From NCBI GenBank assembly GCA_003242735.1, contig QGVH01000001.1, positions 1-64,000 on the forward strand: a stretch of DNA of 64,000 bases, written 5' to 3'. Both the position numbers and the translations under genes were made by a program. This stretch comes from a bacterium. Lineage in GTDB: Bacteria; Gemmatimonadota; Gemmatimonadetes; Longimicrobiales; RSA9. Under the pieces are notes generated by a model. That model worked only from the letters and a program-made list of their open reading frames with translations, was not told the DNA's origin and did no database searches. Of the stretch, positions 8,248 through 18,249 are shown piece after piece (position 1 is the first letter of the stretch; each line of letters begins with the position of its first letter).

Positions 8248-8844
8248 TCAGCGGAACGAAACGCGAGGCGCCTCGCGCTGCTCCGCGTCCTCGATCACCA
8301 GCAGCGGCGCCTCCTGGAAGTCGAACGCGTTCGCGATAATGCTGGCGGGGAAGACCTCCCGGGCCGTGTTGTACTGTGTGACCGCGTCGTTGTACGCCTG
8401 ACGCGCGAACGCAATGCGGTTCTCCGTCGAGGTCAGCTCCTCGCTCAACTGCATCATGTTCTGGTTCGCCTTGAGATCCGGGTACGCCTCCGCCAGCGCG
8501 AAGAAGCGCGTCAGCGCGCCCGTCAGCGCCTGCTCCGCGCCCGAAAGGTCCCGGATCGCCCCCGCGTCCGCCGGGTTCGCGGCGGCCTTCTGCTCCGCGG
8601 AAACCGCCGCGTTGCGAGCCCGGATCACCGCTTCGAGCGTCTCCCGCTCGTGCTGCATGTACGCGCGCGCGGTCTCGACCAGGTTGGGGATGAGGTCGTA
8701 GCGCCGTCGGAGCTGCACGTCGATCTGCGCAAACGCGTTCTTGAACCGGTTACGCAGGGAGACGAGCCGGTTGTAGGTGCGCATGACCCACAGACCGATC
8801 AGCGCCACGATGACCAGCAGCACGATGAACGTCACGGTAGCCAC
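8248..8844 (-). CDS. lemA: LemA family protein
   Basis: 198 residues. An N-terminal signal anchor (FIVLLVIVALIGLWVM) is followed by the LemA signature YNRLVSLRNRFKNAFAQIDVQL and RRYDLIPNLVETARAYM. A long helical region then ends in NRIAFARQAYNDAVTQYN and FPASIIANAFDF, both typical of the family. LemA proteins are membrane-anchored helical bundles facing the periplasm or cell exterior and often precede M48/HtpX protease genes, as here. Function is not established; a chaperone or scaffold role with the protease is inferred from the pairing. Confidence 0.93.
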   Translation of the reverse strand: MATVTFIVLLVIVALIGLWVMRTYNRLVSLRNRFKNAFAQIDVQLRRRYDLIPNLVETARAYMQHERETLEAVIRARNAAVSAEQKAAANPADAGAIRDLSGAEQALTGALTRFFALAEAYPDLKANQNMMQLSEELTSTENRIAFARQAYNDAVTQYNTAREVFPASIIANAFDFQEAPLLVIEDAEQREAPRVSFR

Positions 8845-9055
8845 TCCTGCGCGGGTGGAAGCGCGGTGGACACGCTCGAATGTAAGACGGCGGCGCCGGG
8901 AACACCAAACCTCCCCGACCTGCGCCGCCGCGCCCCCTCCCCGGGTAGGCCGCCCGGGCCGGCGGGGCGCCCTACGACGCGCCTACGGGCACGCCGCACC
9001 GTACGCCTGCGGGCGCGCCGTGGTTTCCGCGACCTTCACCAGGCGACCGCCGCCC

Positions 9056-10663
9056 TCACGCCACGAACTCGAGTTGCGCGGCCTTGCGCTCGATCCGCGG
9101 CCGCATCAGGCGGCTGACCAGGAGGTTCGCCCCGGCCAGCGCCGCCAGGATCGCGGCCAGGACGAGCGGGCGCTTGTGCACCGGCTCCACGAGCAGGGTC
9201 AGGATCGCGGCGAAGCCGCCGCTCAGCGCCATCAGGAGCGCCACACGCCACGCCCCCGCCGACTGCTTGGCCCGCGGCTTGGAGAACGGCAGCTCGGGAG
9301 CCATCAGCGTCACGAGCAGCAGCACCAGACTGCTGGTCAGCCCCATCATGCTGACGTAGGCGAAGACGCGCGCAGCGCCGTACCCCATGATGAGCAGGGC
9401 CGCCGCGATGAAGACGAGGTAGGGGACCAGGCCGAACGCGAGCAGCAGGTCGCATGTGGCGCGGACGAGCCGCGTCCGGTCGGCCGGCGTCACGAAGTAG
9501 ATCCAGGACGCGCGATAGGCCTCGCTCTGCGCGAGGTTGCCCTTGAGGAGCACCGGGGAAATGAGAATGGCGATGCTCAGGAACCCGAGATCGGGCTCCC
9601 GGCCCGGGCTCGAAGCGCCTTCGCGCAAGCCGAGGACCAGGTAGAGCAGCGTGAGTGGCAGGACGGCGAGCACGCTCATCCGGAACACGAGATCGTTCCG
9701 GAAGTGGCCGCGCAGCAGGATCGCGACCGCCCGGACCTCGGGGCTGCGGAACCAGCGGCCGGGCCGCAGCGGCGATGCGGGCGCGGGATCGGCCGCGCCG
9801 GCGGCGGTCAGCGCGCCGATCCGTTCGGCGTACTCGAGCGTGAGTCGCCCGCGGAGCCCGCGGGCGAGCGCGACCGCCAGCGCGACGGACGCCACCACGC
9901 CCGCCGCCTGCAGCCCACCGGCCGCGCCGGCGGCCAGCTCGATGTAGCTCGCGAACCAGGTGCCCGGGTAGAGCAGCAGCCAGGGCGACCACGGCAGCGA
10001 GAAGTTCGCCAGCGCGTTCCTGTCCACGAAGTCCGAGATGAGGATGAACCCGCCGTAGACGAAGAAGCTGATGCCGAACTGGACCCACGAGAGGACGCCG
10101 CGCAGCCGCCGCGAGCCGATGGCGCGAACCAGCCACGTGTACCCCGAGACGATGGCCAGCGTCGTGCACAGTGCGCTGGCGTACACCGCGGCCAGCGCGG
10201 CGGCGCCGACCGCAGCGCCGTGCTTCATGGCGAACGCGATCACCGGCGGGAGGCCGACCAGCGTCGCCAGCCCGAGCGTGTACACCAGCACGTTGGTCAG
10301 CTTCGCCGCGAAGAACGTGCGCGACGACACGGGCCGGAACGCGAGGACGGCGTGGTCCGTGGGCGAGAGGATCACGCCGTTGAGGTCCAGGAGCATCGTC
10401 GTCGCCACCAGGAGGACAACGTAGCTGACCACGAGCATCGCCGCCGCGAAGCGGTCGCCCAAGAAGGCGACGGCGACGGCCAGCAGCAGGCCGAGGCCGC
10501 CGTAGAAGATCACCTGGCCCACGAAGGCGCCGGCGCCCCTCTTGCTGCCCTGCGCTGTTGCGCCCACGACGCCGCCCGCACGGACATCCAGCTTCAGCGC
10601 CGTGAGGGTCAACGCCTTCCACTGGATGTAGTCGACGCCCAGCGCCTCGAACAGACGCCTCAT
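9056..10663 (-). CDS. ABC transporter permease (ABC-2-like, two-half)
   Basis: 535 residues from MRRLFEALGVDYIQW. The start codon overlaps the ATPase stop (ATGA), and the reading frame upstream of it is only open by chance. About 12 hydrophobic segments fall in two blocks separated by a polar region near residues 285-325 (ERIGALTAAGAADPAPASPLR), a layout seen in large ABC-2-type exporters. In the first half, PTDHAVLAFRPVSSRTFFAAK resembles the amphipathic region before TM2 of ABC-2 permeases. The last residues are basic (RLMRPRIERKAAQLEFVA). With the ATPase it should form a half- or full-size exporter. The substrate cannot be told from sequence. Confidence 0.85.
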   Translation of the reverse strand: MRRLFEALGVDYIQWKALTLTALKLDVRAGGVVGATAQGSKRGAGAFVGQVIFYGGLGLLLAVAVAFLGDRFAAAMLVVSYVVLLVATTMLLDLNGVILSPTDHAVLAFRPVSSRTFFAAKLTNVLVYTLGLATLVGLPPVIAFAMKHGAAVGAAALAAVYASALCTTLAIVSGYTWLVRAIGSRRLRGVLSWVQFGISFFVYGGFILISDFVDRNALANFSLPWSPWLLLYPGTWFASYIELAAGAAGGLQAAGVVASVALAVALARGLRGRLTLEYAERIGALTAAGAADPAPASPLRPGRWFRSPEVRAVAILLRGHFRNDLVFRMSVLAVLPLTLLYLVLGLREGASSPGREPDLGFLSIAILISPVLLKGNLAQSEAYRASWIYFVTPADRTRLVRATCDLLLAFGLVPYLVFIAAALLIMGYGAARVFAYVSMMGLTSSLVLLLVTLMAPELPFSKPRAKQSAGAWRVALLMALSGGFAAILTLLVEPVHKRPLVLAAILAALAGANLLVSRLMRPRIERKAAQLEFVA

Positions 10664-11436
10664 GCCCGTTCCAGCGCGGACAGGAGATCCGCCGCGACCA
10701 GGCCGACGTCCCGCACGCCGGTCAGCCGGCTGAACGCCTCCTCCAGCGTCGCGGCCCCCGCGGACCGGCAGATCTCCTCCGCCGTGCCCCCCGCGATCTG
10801 GCGGCCCTCGTTGATGATCACGATGCGGGAGCAGACGCGCTCCACCACCTCGAGGATGTGCGAGCAGAAGAGGATGGCACGGCCCTGTTCCGCCAGCCGC
10901 TTCAGCAGCTCCTTGGCGACGGCGACCGTGTTCGCGTCCAGCCCGTCGAACGGCTCGTCGAGGAAGAGGACCTCCGGCCGGTGCAGCAACGCGGCGGCGA
11001 TCACCACCTTCTGGCGCATCCCCTTCGAGTACTCGGCCAGGCGGCGGTGCTGGACCTCGCCCAGGCCGAACAGCTCGAGGAGCTCGCTGCGCCGCGCCGC
11101 CGCCGTCTTCGCGTCCAGGTGGTGGAGGCACGCGACGAGGTCCAGGTACTCCGCCGCCGTCAGCGCGTCATAGAGCGCCGGGGTCTCCGGCACGTAGCCG
11201 ATGCGCCGCTTGACCTCGAGCGGCTGCTCGACGACGTCGAACCCCGCAACCATCGCACGGCCCGACGACGGCCGGATCAGGCCGGTGAGGATCTTGACGG
11301 TCGTGGACTTGCCAGCCCCGTTCGGGCCCAGGAAGCCGACGATCTCGCCCGGCTCGACGTGCAGGTCGAGATCGATCAGCGCTCGCTTGTCGCCGTAATT
11401 GCGCGAGAGCTTCTCTGTCCGGATCATTGCCGTCAC
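10660..11436 (-). CDS. ABC transporter ATP-binding protein (ABC-2 exporter type)
   Basis: 258 residues. Walker A GPNGAGKS at 37-44, signature YSKGMRQKV at 136-144, Walker B VLFLDEPFDGLD at 156-167, and an H-loop in FCSHILEVVERV. Closest in style to the CcmA/NatA ATPases that energise ABC-2 permeases; the following overlapping gene is such a permease. The GTG at 11436 and an ATG at 11427 are both possible starts; GGGGGTGA lies 5 nt before the ATG and makes it attractive. Confidence 0.93.
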   Translation of the reverse strand: MTAMIRTEKLSRNYGDKRALIDLDLHVEPGEIVGFLGPNGAGKSTTVKILTGLIRPSSGRAMVAGFDVVEQPLEVKRRIGYVPETPALYDALTAAEYLDLVACLHHLDAKTAAARRSELLELFGLGEVQHRRLAEYSKGMRQKVVIAAALLHRPEVLFLDEPFDGLDANTVAVAKELLKRLAEQGRAILFCSHILEVVERVCSRIVIINEGRQIAGGTAEEICRSAGAATLEEAFSRLTGVRDVGLVAADLLSALERA

Positions 11437-11609
11437 CCCCGTGGCTCACGCGGGGGCGCAGCGTTCACCCCGGGAGAAACGTCTTCACTCGTTGCACGCG
11501 CCGAGGGCGATCCCCGCCGAGCGCGCACGGGCCAGGGGATCGCCTCCTGCAGTACCGCCTGTGGGGGCCATCCCCGCGCGAGCCGAGGCGGGCCGGGGCA
11601 GGCGGGTCG

Positions 11610-14012
11610 CTATCCGCCCAGCTCTCGGACCAGGATCTCCTTCGCCTTCTCCGGGTTGGCGCGCCCCCGTGTGCGCCCCATGACCTGGCCCATGAAGAAG
11701 CCGAGCAGGCCGGTCTTCCCGGCGCGGTACTCCGCGACCTTCGCGGCGTTCGCCGCGAGCACGTCCCGCACGACGCGCTCGAGCTCTGCCGCGTCGCTGA
11801 TCTGCGCGAGCCCCTTCTCCTCCACGATGCGCTCCGGATCACCGCCGCGCGCGGCCAGCTCCGCGAGCACCTGCCGCGCGGCGGTGCTGGACACACGCCC
11901 CTGCTCCACGAGCCGGACCAGCCCGGCCAGCTCCTTCGCGCCGAACGGCAGCTCCGGGATGGCGCGGCCCGCGCGCTCCCGCGGCAGCTCGTGGATCACC
12001 CAGTTGGCCACCGCACGGGCCGACACGCCGCCCTCCGCCACCGCGCTCTCGAACAGCTCCGCAGCCGCGGGGTCGCGGGCAAGGAGCTCCGCCTCTTCCT
12101 CGCCCAGGCCGTACCGCTCGGCGAGGCGGCGGACGAGGGCGCTGTCCGCGGAGGCGGCAGCCGCGGGGCCAGGGCGTGGGCGCGGGCTAGGAGCCGCGCG
12201 CGTCGCACTTTCGGCGCGCGGCGCCGCCGTCGCCCCCCGGCGCGCAGCACGGGCGTGCGAGGAACCCGCGGTCTCCTCCGCCTTCGCGCCGGCCCCTGCC
12301 TGGGCCCCTGCCTTCTTCGCCCACGTATCGCGCAGCGTCACCACCCGGTTGAACACGAGCGCGCCGGGTGCTGAATCCACCGGGTCCGTGAAGAAGTAGC
12401 CCAGCCGCTCGAACTGGAAGTGTGTGCCGGGCGCCGCGTCCCGAACCGACGGCTCGATGCGCGCATCCTTCACCACGACCAGCGACTGCGGGTTCAGGAA
12501 CTCCGTGAAGTCCCCATCCTCGCCGGCCGCGGCCTCCGGGTCCGGAACGGTGAACAGCCGGTCGTAGAGCCGCACCTCGCACGGGACCGCATGCGCGGCC
12601 GAGACCCAGTGGATCGTGCCCTTCACCACACGGCCGTCCGGCGTGGCGCCGCCGCGCGTCGCGGGATCGTAGCTGCACCGCAGCTCCACCACCTCGCCGC
12701 GCTCGTCCTTCACCACTTCGTCGCAACGGATGATGTAGCCGTAGCGCAGCCGCACCTCGCGGCCCGGCGCGAGCCGGTGCCAGCCCGGCGGCGGGTCCTC
12801 GGCGAAGTCGCTGCGCTCGATCAGCAGCTCGCCGGAGAACGGCAGCGGACGCGAGCCCTCCTTCGGCACGTCGTGCGGCCAGTACGGCGCGTCCAGCATC
12901 TCGACCTGGCCCGCCGGCCAGTTCGTGATCACCACGCGCAACGGATCGAGCACGCACAGCACCCGCGGCGCCCGTGTGTTCAGGTCCGCCCGGATCGCGT
13001 ACTCGAGCTTGCCGATGTCCACCCGGCTGTCCGCCTTCGTGACACCGATCATCTCGCAGAAGGCGCGGATCGCCTCGGGCGTGACGCCGCGCCGCCGCAG
13101 ACCCGCGATCGTCGGCAGGCGTGGGTCGTCCCAGCCGTTCACGTAGCCGCCCTCGACGAGCTGGAGCAGCTTGCGCTTGCTCATCACCGTGTAATCGAGG
13201 TTCAGCCGCGCGAACTCGTACTGCCTCGGCCGCGTGCCGAGGTCCGCGTTCTCGACGACCCAGTCGTACAGCGCGCGGTTCGTCTCGAACTCGAGCGTGC
13301 AGATCGAGTGCGTGACGCCCTCGATCGCGTCCTCGAGCGGGTGCGCGAAGTCGTACATCGGGTAGATGCACCACTTGTCGCCCGTGCGGTAATGCGGCGC
13401 GTGACGGATGCGATACAGGACCGGGTCACGCAGAAGCATGTTGGGCGACGCCATGTCGATCTTCGCGCGCAGCACGTGCGAGCCGTCCGGGAACTCGCCC
13501 GCACGCATCCGGCGGAACAGGTCCAGGTTCTCCTCGACGCTGCGGTCGCGGTACGGACTCGGGCGGCCCGGCTCCGTGATCGTGCCGCGCTGCTCGCGGA
13601 TCTCTTCCTCGGTCTGGCTGTCCACGTAGGCCTTGCCCTTGCGGATCAGCGCCTCCGCGATCTCGTAGAACTTCTCGAAGTAGTCCGACGCGAAGTAGAG
13701 GTGCTCGCCCCAGTCCCAGCCGAGCCACTTCACGTCCCGGATGATCGCCTCGACGTACTCGGCGTTCTCCGTCTCCGGGTTCGTGTCATCGAAGCGGAGG
13801 TGGCACACGCCGCCGAACTCCTGTGCGATGCCGAAGTTCAGCGTGATGGACTTGGCGTGCCCGATGTGCAGGTAACCGTTCGGCTCGGGCGGGAAGCGTG
13901 TGACGACCCGCCCGCCGTGCGTGCCCTTCCGCACGTCCTCGGCGACGATGGCGCGGATGAAGTCCTGACCTGCGGCCCGCCCTGCCGGGGCGGTTGTCGT
14001 GCTATCGCTCAT
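11610..14012 (-). CDS. glnS: Glutaminyl-tRNA synthetase fused to a GatB/YqeY-like tail
   Basis: 800 residues against about 550 for standard GlnRS. HIGH at 49-52 and MSKRK at 277-281 mark the class I catalytic core. The anticodon-binding beta barrels ([21 protein letters not shown]) close near 567. A 50-residue Ala/Arg/Pro linker leads to a 180-residue tail at 621-800 with [31 protein letters not shown] and [21 protein letters not shown]. These are the hallmarks of the YqeY/GatB C-terminal domain, which binds the tRNA-Gln outer corner in GatCAB. Such tails on GlnRS are known from Deinococcus and a few others. The tail presumably aids tRNA binding. A promoter-like extended -10 lies just upstream. 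The gene stands alone on its strand. Confidence 0.95.
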   Translation of the reverse strand: MSDSTTTAPAGRAAGQDFIRAIVAEDVRKGTHGGRVVTRFPPEPNGYLHIGHAKSITLNFGIAQEFGGVCHLRFDDTNPETENAEYVEAIIRDVKWLGWDWGEHLYFASDYFEKFYEIAEALIRKGKAYVDSQTEEEIREQRGTITEPGRPSPYRDRSVEENLDLFRRMRAGEFPDGSHVLRAKIDMASPNMLLRDPVLYRIRHAPHYRTGDKWCIYPMYDFAHPLEDAIEGVTHSICTLEFETNRALYDWVVENADLGTRPRQYEFARLNLDYTVMSKRKLLQLVEGGYVNGWDDPRLPTIAGLRRRGVTPEAIRAFCEMIGVTKADSRVDIGKLEYAIRADLNTRAPRVLCVLDPLRVVITNWPAGQVEMLDAPYWPHDVPKEGSRPLPFSGELLIERSDFAEDPPPGWHRLAPGREVRLRYGYIIRCDEVVKDERGEVVELRCSYDPATRGGATPDGRVVKGTIHWVSAAHAVPCEVRLYDRLFTVPDPEAAAGEDGDFTEFLNPQSLVVVKDARIEPSVRDAAPGTHFQFERLGYFFTDPVDSAPGALVFNRVVTLRDTWAKKAGAQAGAGAKAEETAGSSHARAARRGATAAPRAESATRAAPSPRPRPGPAAAASADSALVRRLAERYGLGEEEAELLARDPAAAELFESAVAEGGVSARAVANWVIHELPRERAGRAIPELPFGAKELAGLVRLVEQGRVSSTAARQVLAELAARGGDPERIVEEKGLAQISDAAELERVVRDVLAANAAKVAEYRAGKTGLLGFFMGQVMGRTRGRANPEKAKEILVRELGG

Positions 14013-14056
14013 GGATTCCCGGATTCGTGCCCCTGATCACCCGTCGCAATCCTTCT

Positions 14057-14065
14057 AATATAGCA
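14057..14065 (-). promoter_or_regulatory. Extended -10 promoter element for glnS
   Basis: Read on the minus strand this is TGCTATATT, a TG-n plus TATATT extended -10, inside one of the few A/T-rich patches around. It would start transcription about 38 nt before the glnS ATG. No good -35 is present at 17 nt, which is compatible with the extended -10 class. Confidence 0.45.
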
Positions 14066-14384
14066 CGTTTCAGTGCGTTGCGGGGGCGTCGCCCGATCCC
14101 GCTGTTCTCCCATCCCGGCCCGCCGCACGCCTCGGGGCCGTGGACGACGTCTCTCGGCCCGCACCGACGGCCGGGGCGTGCTGCGCCGCCTGCTCGGCCT
14201 CATCCGCCTCGCTCCGCCGCCCCCGCCCCGGCGGAGCTGGCGGGTGGAGCGGGCCCTGGATCCAGAGGAACCGATCCACGAACGGGAGCTGTGGGAGGAG
14301 GCTCGGGGAGGTCCAACCATTGCTGGCGCGAGCCCAACACGGCTCCGCTGCGCTGGTGGTTGGACGCTGAACCCGACGCCCCGG
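14066..14384. other. Intergenic stretch between glnS promoter and SprT-like gene
   Basis: About 320 bases of high-GC sequence. Open frames exist on both strands, but none has a ribosome binding site or a recognisable protein pattern. No tRNA cloverleaf or terminator with a T-tract was found. Confidence 0.5.
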
Positions 14385-15332
14385 TCACAAACCCGCCATA
14401 CACGCGGCAAACAGATCGAGCTGCGACTCGGGCGCGCGAACGAGCACCCCATTCGCGTGCTCCATGCCCGGAGCCGCCGATCCCCCTGCCTTCGGGCGGT
14501 CCACCCCCGGACACGCCTGCACTGCGGGACGCGGCCCTGGTTCCGGCTCCGGCTCCGGCAGCGGCGTCCCGTCGGGCAAGAACCGCTCCGGCGGCGGCAC
14601 GCGCGTGACGGGGTCGGTGCGACGGCGGCGGCGCGCGATGCGGACGTCGCTGCACGCCCGCGGCTCGCAGCCCACCCGGCGGGCGATCCGGCGCCAGCGC
14701 GGCCCGTGGCCGCGTTCGCCGTACAGCAGGTACGCCTCGGCGTGGGCCATCTCGTGGAGCATCGTTTCGAGGCGGTGCTCGTCGTTCGCGCGCAGCATGA
14801 GGTCCACGTTGAGCGCGATCTCGAGCACCGCGCGCTCGGGTCCGGCGTCGTCGTACCGGATCTGGCCGAGCCGGCGCCGCATGCGGTTGCTGAGCCGGAT
14901 CCGGATGTCCGGCGGGAGCCGGCCGCCGAAGCACGCCTGGTTGAGCCGCGCGTAGAGGTCCCGCAGGTAAGCCTGCTGCTCGGGCGTGCCGCAGCAGGGC
15001 GCGAGCCGCGGCCCCACCCGGCGGCCGCCGTTGGCCGCGTGACGGGCGCGGGCGTTCTCCAGCGCCTCCACGAGCGGCGGCCAGTTCCGGATCGCATTCA
15101 CCGCGCGGTCGTACGCCTTGGTGCGCCGGGCGCCCGTCTTCGCGACCACGGCGAACGCGTCCAGCAGCTCCGGCGGTGCCGCGGCGAACGCCGCGTTCAG
15201 GTTCAACACCCGCCCGTAACGGGTGAGCGAGAAGATGGTGCTGCGCGTGTCACGGAAGACGACACGGCGCACGCGGTCCGCCCCGCGTGCGTGGAGCTCC
15301 ACCAGGAAGTCGTGCGGCGTGAGCAGCATCAT
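14385..15332 (-). CDS. SprT-like zinc metalloprotease domain protein
   Basis: 315 residues from MMLLTPHDFLVELH (ATGATG at 15332). The frame is open upstream, but with low-complexity coding only. The SprT-like signature is in the second half: LYARLNQACFGGRLPPDIRIRLSNRM, then HEMAH at 193-197 in MLHEMAHAEAYLLYGERGHGPRW, and a C-terminal basic block with cysteines (VGCEPRACSDVRIARRRRR). The N-terminal 100 residues (VFRDTRSTIFSLTRYGRVLNLN) are an added region conserved only in some relatives. The C-terminus is acidic/proline-rich and ends LDLFAACM. SprT-like proteins are predicted proteases, related to DNA-protein crosslink protease Spartan; the bacterial substrate is unknown. Confidence 0.8.
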   Translation of the reverse strand: MMLLTPHDFLVELHARGADRVRRVVFRDTRSTIFSLTRYGRVLNLNAAFAAAPPELLDAFAVVAKTGARRTKAYDRAVNAIRNWPPLVEALENARARHAANGGRRVGPRLAPCCGTPEQQAYLRDLYARLNQACFGGRLPPDIRIRLSNRMRRRLGQIRYDDAGPERAVLEIALNVDLMLRANDEHRLETMLHEMAHAEAYLLYGERGHGPRWRRIARRVGCEPRACSDVRIARRRRRTDPVTRVPPPERFLPDGTPLPEPEPEPGPRPAVQACPGVDRPKAGGSAAPGMEHANGVLVRAPESQLDLFAACMAGL

Positions 15333-15618
15333 ATCGGGAATGATAGGGCCAGGGTGCGGGTGCGGGCGAGGGCGGGGCAAAGGGCGCCGGTCGGCCCGAG
15401 CAGGCGTCTCGGTGGCGCCGGGCGGAGCGCGCCGGGAACCGGACGCCGGGAGGCTCCGGTCCGTCCCGAACCGGACGCCGAGAGGCCCGGGTGCGCCCTC
15501 GAGGCGGCGAGCGGGCAGCCGCAGCGGCTCGACGGGTGCCCCCTGGCCCCGGGCCGCGCAGCCGCTCATTATTGCGCCGAGCCCCAACCTTTTCCCCCAA
15601 GCGGACAGGAGGCCGGAG

Positions 15619-16581
15619 ATGAGTGGCAACCGAATGGTTCGGCGCCTCGACCGGACGGTCGTCCCGATACTCCTCGCCGCCACGCTGGCGGCTGCGTGCG
15701 AACGCGGCGGCCAGCCGGCGGAGGAGCCGGCGACGGAGAGCGCGGCGGAGACAATGCCGACGCCCTCCTCCATCACCGTCGCGGAGGTCGGCCTCCAGAC
15801 ACCGGAGTCCGTGCTCCACGACCCCGTGGCGGACGTCTACATCGTCTCCAACATCAACGGCAACCCGACCGACAAGGACAACAACGGGTTCCTCAGCCGC
15901 ATCACGCCGGACGGCGAGGTCGCGGAGCTGAAGTGGGTGGAGGGCGGCCGGGACGGCGTCACCCTGCACGCGCCCAAGGGCATGGCGATCAAGGGGGACA
16001 CGCTGTTCGTGGCGGACATCGACACGGTCCGCATGTTCCACCGCGAGACGGGCGCGGTCCTGGGCGCCCGTGGCGTGCCCAACGCCACGTTCCTGAACGA
16101 CGTGACCGTCGGGCCGGACGGCACCGTCTACGTCACCGACACGGGCGTGCGCCCCGGTCCCGCGGGCTTCGAACCGGCCGGCACGGCCGCGGTCTACCGC
16201 TTCGGCCCCGACGGCCAGCCGGAGGTGGTCGCGCAGGGCGATGTGCTCTCCGGCCCCAACGGCATCGTGGCGGACGAGCAGGGTCTGATCGTGGTGCCGT
16301 TCGGCGGCAACTGGCCGGTGCGCATCGACGCGAGCGGCAACATCACGCTCATGGACAGCCTGCCCGCGGGCGCGCTGGACGGCGTGGTCCTCCTCGATGA
16401 CGGCTCGCTGCTGGTCTCGAGCTGGGACGGCCGGGCCGTCTACCACGTGATGCCCGGCCACACCGTGGTCGCGGTCGACGACGTCGAGTCCCCCGCCGAC
16501 ATCGGCTTCGACCGTCAACGGAACCGCGTGCTCATTCCCATCTTCAACGGCAACCGGCTGGAGATCCGGTCGGGGATGTGA
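15619..16581 (+). CDS. NHL/SMP-30-like beta-propeller lipoprotein
   Basis: 320 residues from MSGNRMVRRLDRTV; AGGAGGCCGGAG gives the ribosome site. The signal peptide ends in a lipobox (LAAACER), so the protein is likely a lipoprotein. The mature part has repeated blades of the form TPDGEVAEL, KGMAIKGDTLFVADIDTVRMF, DVTVGPDGTVYVTDTG, NGIVADEQGLIVVPFGG and DGVVLLDDGSLLVSSWDG, as in SMP-30/gluconolactonase-like six-bladed propellers. The catalytic metal ligands of gluconolactonases cannot be assigned with confidence. It is intact, unlike the other propeller genes in this window, and differs from them in sequence style. Confidence 0.8.
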   Translation: MSGNRMVRRLDRTVVPILLAATLAAACERGGQPAEEPATESAAETMPTPSSITVAEVGLQTPESVLHDPVADVYIVSNINGNPTDKDNNGFLSRITPDGEVAELKWVEGGRDGVTLHAPKGMAIKGDTLFVADIDTVRMFHRETGAVLGARGVPNATFLNDVTVGPDGTVYVTDTGVRPGPAGFEPAGTAAVYRFGPDGQPEVVAQGDVLSGPNGIVADEQGLIVVPFGGNWPVRIDASGNITLMDSLPAGALDGVVLLDDGSLLVSSWDGRAVYHVMPGHTVVAVDDVESPADIGFDRQRNRVLIPIFNGNRLEIRSGM

Positions 16582-16602
16582 CGCGAGCCGCCCACGGGAA
16601 GA

Positions 16603-16704
16603 CACGTCCTCGTACTCGTGCACGGCGCGCGGGTGCGAGGACGTGGTCAGCACGAGCTCACGAACGCGCGGACGTGAGCGACAGCGCCCACGTCCGCGCG
16701 TTCG
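16603..16704. terminator. Twin hairpins between convergent genes
   Basis: Hairpin 1: CACGTCCTCG (16603-16612) pairs with CGAGGACGTG (16636-16645). Hairpin 2: a perfect 16-bp stem, 16661-16676 with 16689-16704, arm CGAACGCGCGGACGTG, and a 12-nt loop. They sit between the propeller lipoprotein stop (plus) and the amine oxidase stop (minus). There is no T-tract, so they probably act as bidirectional structure-based terminators or RNA-stabilising elements. Confidence 0.6.
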
Positions 16705-16728
16705 TTCAGGCACTCGAGGAAGCTGCCA

Positions 16729-18087
16729 TCACGCCGCCCGCCGCAGCCCGCCCGCGCGCATCCCCTCGATGATCCACCGCGCGGCAGCGCGGCCGCTCGC
16801 CATGGCGCCGTGCACAGTGCCGATCTCCGACGGTTCCGCCAGCGCCTCCCCCGCGAAGAACAGCGTGTCGGCGACCGGCCGTGCGAGCGTCGCCCGCGCA
16901 TCCTCGCCGCCGACCGGCACGTAGGTGTAAGCCCCGCGCGCGAACGGGTCGGCCGACCAGTCGTGGTGGTGCCAGGCCTCCAGCCGGGACTCGACCACGC
17001 GCCGGTCCACGCCCAGCGTGTTCGCCAGCGAGACGACGGCGCGCTCGACCCGCTCGTCCAGCGAAACCGCCTCCAGCCGCTGCGCCGGCGGCCCGCCGGC
17101 CCACGCCACCAGCACGGGCGCGCGCACCGGCAGCATGGTCCACCAGGTCGGCAGCGCCTGGTCCGTGACGATGAACTTGATGCGCCGATACGGCCCGCCG
17201 TCTTCCGCCACTGCCTCACCCGCAGCTCGCTCCCAGAACGCCTCGCGGAAGCGCAGCACGATCTTGACGACGCTGCCCATCTCGAGCCGGCGGGCGGCAT
17301 CGAGCACTGCGCCAGGCGCGGGGTCGAAGCGGATGCCCCCGGGGGCGTCCGGCCCGGCGTTCAGCACACCGAGCGGCACGGTGACCAACACGCGGCGTGC
17401 GCGCAGCGGCTCGAGCTCCGCGCCGGCCGCAGTGCGCGCCTCGACGATCACGTCATGCGGCCGCCAGCGGATCGCCGTGACGACCGTGTTGAGCCGCAGC
17501 GCGTCCCGGGCGACGACGTCCCGCGCCAACCACTCGGCGACGCGGGCGTAGCCGCTCAACACGTGGAAGCTCGGCTCGGCCGGCGCGCCGTGCGCCACGT
17601 CCTCGACCTCGGCCAGCGCGCGCAGGCTGATCCGGTCCACCGGCGCCGCGTGGAACCCCTCGACGTACGCGGCCGCCAGCTCCCGCGACTCCGCCCACTG
17701 CTCGCCGCTGCAGCAGGCCGCGAGGTGGTCCGCGAACGAGCGGCCCGGCGGCACCCGCGGGCCGATGCGCCGGATCACCTCCATGAGCCGCGCCCGGAAG
17801 TGCGGCATCGGCCACAGCACGCCGTCGCGCGAGCGCCAGAACCGGTCGCTCGCCTCGCACACCAGCAGCCGTGCCGCCCGCACCGCGTCCCACACCTCCG
17901 GGGAGGTGCCGTGGATGAACTCGGCGCCCAGCTCGATCGGCACGGGCGAGAGCGGGTCCCGGTACGTGTGCACCCGCCCGCCCACGCGCCCGCGTGCCTC
18001 GAGCACCCGCACCTCCAGCCCCGCCTCCAGGAGCGTCTGCGCCGCGGCCAGCCCCGCGACGCCCGCCCCAACGACCACCACGTCCAT
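16729..18087 (-). CDS. Flavin amine oxidase family protein (monoamine oxidase-like)
   Basis: 452 residues from [20 protein letters not shown]; the frame upstream belongs to the neighbouring broken gene. The Rossmann FAD motif [10 protein letters not shown] is followed by the GG-doublet [11 protein letters not shown] and [10 protein letters not shown]. Near the C-terminus are WWTMLPV, the [21 protein letters not shown] flavin-cradle segment, and [28 protein letters not shown]. Length and motif order fit MAO/polyamine oxidase-like enzymes that oxidise amines, producing H2O2 and ammonia. No signal peptide is visible, so it is cytoplasmic. It shares the strand with the decayed propeller gene upstream; no functional link is evident. 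Confidence 0.88.
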   Translation of the reverse strand: MDVVVVGAGVAGLAAAQTLLEAGLEVRVLEARGRVGGRVHTYRDPLSPVPIELGAEFIHGTSPEVWDAVRAARLLVCEASDRFWRSRDGVLWPMPHFRARLMEVIRRIGPRVPPGRSFADHLAACCSGEQWAESRELAAAYVEGFHAAPVDRISLRALAEVEDVAHGAPAEPSFHVLSGYARVAEWLARDVVARDALRLNTVVTAIRWRPHDVIVEARTAAGAELEPLRARRVLVTVPLGVLNAGPDAPGGIRFDPAPGAVLDAARRLEMGSVVKIVLRFREAFWERAAGEAVAEDGGPYRRIKFIVTDQALPTWWTMLPVRAPVLVAWAGGPPAQRLEAVSLDERVERAVVSLANTLGVDRRVVESRLEAWHHHDWSADPFARGAYTYVPVGGEDARATLARPVADTLFFAGEALAEPSEIGTVHGAMASGRAAARWIIEGMRAGGLRRAA

Positions 18088-18249
18088 GCCGAGCCAGTGA
18101 CGCAATTGCAGCGCCGCTGGCGCGGGCCGGCGGTGTCCCGGCCCCGGGTCGCACGCGGCGCCGCGCTGACCTCCTCTCGCGAGTCGCGCAGCCGCGCACA
18201 CTGCGCGCCGGCCGTCCCGCCTCGCCGCCGGACGCACCCCCAGTCGGCC

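Noticed and set aside
12420..14036. Plus-strand frame opposite GlnRS
   Set aside because: Reading of the complement of a catalytic core; Arg/Val/Leu/His repetitive composition typical of shadow frames.
15333..15618. Upstream in-frame extension of the SprT-like gene and of the propeller lipoprotein gene
   Set aside because: Extensions are low-complexity and run past good internal starts with signal or ribosome evidence (15332 and 15619).
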